Of a stretch of DNA of 64,000 nucleotides, positions 60,700 through 64,000 are shown piece after piece. Every line of letters starts with the position of its first letter. The first letter of the stretch is position 1. The translations under genes and the position numbers were made by a program. The notes beneath the pieces are model-generated. The model had not been told where the DNA came from, ran no database searches, and saw only the letters and a program-made list of their open reading frames with translations. Source of the stretch: Pachypanchax playfairii (Eukaryota > Chordata > Actinopteri > Cyprinodontiformes > Aplocheilidae); contig SSNP01000024.1 of the NCBI GenBank assembly GCA_006937955.1, positions 997,598 to 1,061,597 of the forward strand. The letters are read 5' to 3'.

Positions 60700-62522
60700 A
60701 TTTGATGTTGCACCTGTTTATGTGCCGGTTGCCTCTTCCTCGCACCATCTTCTGCTCACTTTCAGCTGTCAATCAGCAAGATGCCATTTTTATTTATTTA
60801 TTTTTTTCTACCAGGAAGCTAAACATGTACCCAAATTGAATCAGTTGTATTCCATCCAACCTCCCTCTTTGAAGCCGTGTTGCAAAGCTGAGAGTCAGGT
60901 GTCTGTAGAGGGAGATTTGAACAGAAAAGGCAAATTATCTGTGTTTTCTTATGTTGTATCAGTATTTTTGTTCATCGGTGGTCTCTCTGGAGATCCTTGA
61001 AACAAAGGTTGGAATAATAATAATAAAAAAAAAGGATTTATTTTGAGACTCTTTCATTTTTTATTATCAGAATAACTTGGTCTTTGTTGAATCGTTTCAT
61101 TTAGATTTGACTCTGTGTGTGTTTGTGTGTGTTCAACAGGCTGTGCAGGGTGTTTCTCCTCACTCGGGAGCCCAGAGGTTGAAAAAGCGAGCACACACAC
61201 GTGCACGCACACACACATATATTCTGCAAATCAGTCACACTCATCCCCAGCAGTGCCTCCTGTCTATTTATTCCTCGATTCATCCAATTCTTTATTTATT
61301 TTACACACTGCTTCCTAATGCAAATAGGTTCGCCTGCTCCCTGCCGATCTCTGGGAGCAGCATGGGACCCGAAGTGTGTGTTTCCGCGTGTGTGTCTGTG
61401 CTCGTAAGTGAATCCATGTGCACGTGGGAGGATGGGTGAGAGTTTATGTATGTGTGAGAATGTTTGTGTGTGTGTTGGACCCAGTGAGTAATAGAGCCAA
61501 AGTCCTTATCTGTCACCAGAGAGCTGCCTGGCTCTCTCTCAGCTGTCAATCATCCAGCCCTGGAGACAAACACTCGGCTTCAAACGCTGTGAGAGGCAGA
61601 GATGGAGAGAGTCAGGATGAGGGACAGATGAGGGAGAAATGAAAGCAGAAGGGATGAGGAAAGAGATGAGAAGAAAGAGAAGGAGTGCAGAGGGAGGATG
61701 AGGAGGAGGCAGGTGTGGAGGGACAAAGTGAAGGACAAAAAGCATAGAAGTTGTGATAAAAGACAAAGAGAAGGAGGGAGGGGAGGAAGAGAAGAGCTCG
61801 CTCATGTTATTATATTATTTCTTTTAGGCCCCGCAGGTAAACGAGGAATGGAACTTTAAAACACTTCACCTGCATGAATTAGACAGGCCCCCCTTGAAAA
61901 TACCCGGGCGACTTTTGAAAAAGGCTCTCTTTAGAAACTAAAGAGGGAGAGAAGTGGCGAGGTGCGCTCATGGACGTGCTCAAGCACACGCCCACACACA
62001 CACGCACTCTCACACACACAATCTGGTAAAAATCAGCTCTGAAATATTGGCATGACACTCTGTAATATCCTGACAGAGTGAAGGGGGATTTTTTTTATGA
62101 CCCAGAGGATTTTACGTTCACTATCTTCATGTGCTGGCTTGATGGTGTAGAAGTTATTGCACTTTTGTGGGTGTTTGCAAGCCCCTATAGACCCTCTGTG
62201 TTGTTCCATGGATTCATCCAACCTGACTGATTGCTGCAAGCTAACGGTCCTTCGTTTACTCAACCATTCGGTTTACTTTAAAACCCCAGTGATGTAAATT
62301 TATCATTGGTACTAGTCTGCAGAGGGCTGCTAAGTCCCTCCACAGTTATCTGGATGCAGCGTGAGATTTCCTTACAGCGTGGACTATGTGTGAGAATAAC
62401 GGTTACGTAATAATAACACTCTAATTCAAAAGATGGCACCAAAGAAACAACAACGCAGACGTGATTTACAACTCCAACAAAAAAAGAACATCATGAAGAG
62501 CCATAGTTTTGAGGAAATACTG

Positions 62523-63135
62523 GGTGTTTCCCAACCTTTCTCTTGCTCACGAGGATACTTCCTTCCTTGGTCGAAGAAAACGTTTAAATGAAACCGACTT
62601 AACTCACGTGACCGCGGCTGCCCACTTATGCACTCTGTTTATGTCCCGCCGATTGTAGTAGCGTAGTAGCATTCCTTCAGCCATGGAACTGAGAATGTTA
62701 ATATAAATAAAAATAATTTTATAAGCGAGATAGTATCTTCTAGCCACGAAACCTGCAGCTACGAAGCAACTAACCAATCGTATAACTGCTTTGGATCTAA
62801 AAAAAAACATTTTAGATAAAAGCCCGATGGTTACAATGAATTAACTCCAATTTAAACTGGAAATTTGCCCAGAAGTAGCTGCTGCCGACTCCTGATCTGC
62901 CATCTTTTTGAAAATACCGTGATGTATTCTGGGAGATTTTTGACCAAGGGAAGGCAACAAGACACCTCCCATGTATCCTTGGTATGTTAGCTAAACGGCA
63001 GACAAGCGGAGTACAGACCCCTTGGTAGTACATGAATATTGGAACACATCTCGGCAGTCATTGATGATGGATCTCCTAGGGAACCGGGGCAGGACCAAGA
63101 CATCAAGGCAAGGTTCCTTGACATTGAGAAACACC
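62523..63135. mobile_element. MITE, 613 bp, with terminal inverted repeats and 5-bp target duplication
   Basis: The left end GGTGTTTCCCAA (62523-62534) pairs with TTGAGAAACACC (63124-63135), 11 of 12 positions. Both ends are flanked by the direct repeat TACTG (62518-62522 and 63136-63140), marking the insertion. The interior has no transposase. It includes 'gtgatgtattctgggag', a phrase seen in fish DNA-transposon remnants, and A/T-rich DNA around 62697-62725. Confidence 0.8.
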
Positions 63136-63184
63136 TACTGTTTGAAGAGATTCTTCAGCTTTTTTTGTAGAATAAATAATTGAA

Positions 63185-63245
63185 AAACCAGTGCTTTATC
63201 GCCACCTACTGGACTGGAGTATAACAACATCAACTCTTAAGTTTT
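63185..63245. repeat. Short teleost repeat fragment with CTCF-like core
   Basis: 'gctttatcgccacctactggactggagtataacaa' follows the fish SINE phrase 'TATTGCCCTCTGCTGGACTGGAGT' (recalled). The reverse complement of 63199-63212 is CCAGTAGGTGGCGA, close to the CTCF core. Confidence 0.4.
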
Positions 63246-64000
63246 GGTGCTGATGACCTCAAATTAGAATAAATAGAGGCACAGAAGCAAAGTTCCAAAG
63301 ACTTCCTGCACAGGATACGGAAACCATGTCAAAGACTTAACTGTTTAATTCATCCCTGACCCGATCCAGGATTTTTAACCCCTTGAATCTTCCTTTCAGT
63401 TGAGAGCAAGAGGAGATGTCTGGGTGGCAAAGAGTAAGAGAAAAAAAGAGAAGAAGTTGAAGAGGGTTAGAACCTCAAATCGCTTCAAGATGCGTTCCAC
63501 TGCAGTTGGAAGAGCGAGGAATCTCTTGGAGTCGGGTAGCGCTGTTTGGAGCCTGTGGGGAAAGCGAATAGAAGCCAGGCTTCCATTTCCAATGGTGGAT
63601 TAAGCACTACTGCAGATGCACAAGGCCCCTTTCGGGATGCACACGGCAAACATATCCTTGGAATACTTTAGCACGACTAAACCCTTTGCATAAACTAACC
63701 TTTTCCATTGAGACCTGAAAAAAGTAGTTCCCAGATGTTTTTAAGATGGAGAATCAACATTTGTGATTAGTGGTTAAAAAGTTACAAATTTCAAATTGTG
63801 ATGAATTTTTAGCGTGTTTTGGTTTATTTCTTTTTCTCATCACACGTCTGATCATATAAATTAGCTTAAAATGAGTTCCTTCACGAAAAAGTGTTCAAAA
63901 ATTACTTCCAGACTCTTTTTTTGTTACCTGGTTTAAAGAAAAATCCCTGGAGCTTTGCATGCTTGGTGGCCCCCAGGGGCCCCCGATGGATTACACTGCA

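Larger units (their letters stand above)
37210..64000 (+). other. efnb3: efnb3 intron 1 (at least 26.8 kb, 3' end not reached)
   Basis: No ephrin exon 2 signature (GYVLYPQIGDRLDL, NYEFYKLYLV) is found in any plus frame, so the intron runs to the window edge. Long first introns are usual for ephrin-B genes. No nested gene is supportable: the open frames are short and lie in low-complexity T/C- or CA-rich DNA. Contents given separately are a SINE-like copy, three DNA-transposon remnants, microsatellites, an assembly gap and candidate regulatory blocks. The long T/C-rich stretches (about 46400-46900, 48850-49150, 52560-52700, 58640-59160) show nothing else. Confidence 0.75.

Overview
The window is nuclear DNA from a ray-finned fish, most likely a percomorph teleost. 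Three things point there: vertebrate genes split by short GT-AG introns, AT-rich non-coding DNA with many CA/GT/CT microsatellites, and several repeat families I recognise from teleost genomes. The species cannot be named from the sequence. There is no prokaryotic or viral gene, no CRISPR array and no operon.

Three protein genes lie head to tail on the plus strand. (1) Positions 1-4634 hold the 3' part of gigyf1, a GYF-domain translational repressor scaffold. Fourteen complete coding exons join in frame, plus a partial exon at the window edge. (2) Positions 12376-20691 hold a complete wrap53 (TCAB1/WDR79, the WD40 protein of telomerase and Cajal-body RNAs). Its ten coding exons sum to 541 codons plus a stop, with all splice phases agreeing. 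A non-coding first exon and a promoter-like stretch lie near 11.25-11.45 kb. (3) Positions 37061/37094-37209 hold the first coding exon of an ephrin-B gene, best read as efnb3. The rest of that gene lies beyond the window, so 37210-64000 is its first intron. The wrap53-efnb3 order and orientation match human 17p13.1. The human antisense partner TP53 is not in this window, and gigyf1 takes the upstream position.

The non-coding space is as follows. 4635-10840 is gigyf1 3' UTR and/or intergenic DNA with several poly(A) signals. 20692-36000 is the wrap53-efnb3 intergenic region. 37210-64000 is efnb3 intron 1. They contain two copies, in opposite orientation, of a tRNA-headed SINE-like family; at least three short non-autonomous DNA transposons with terminal inverted repeats; and several older repeat fragments, some carrying CTCF-like motifs. 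There is also an AT-rich palindrome, homeodomain-site-rich stretches that look like developmental enhancers, and an N-filled assembly gap inside a poly-C run. I see no new protein system. The best leads are regulatory: the CA repeat abutting a weak wrap53 splice donor, the uORF chain in the efnb3 leader, the repeat-borne CTCF motifs and the well-bounded MITEs.
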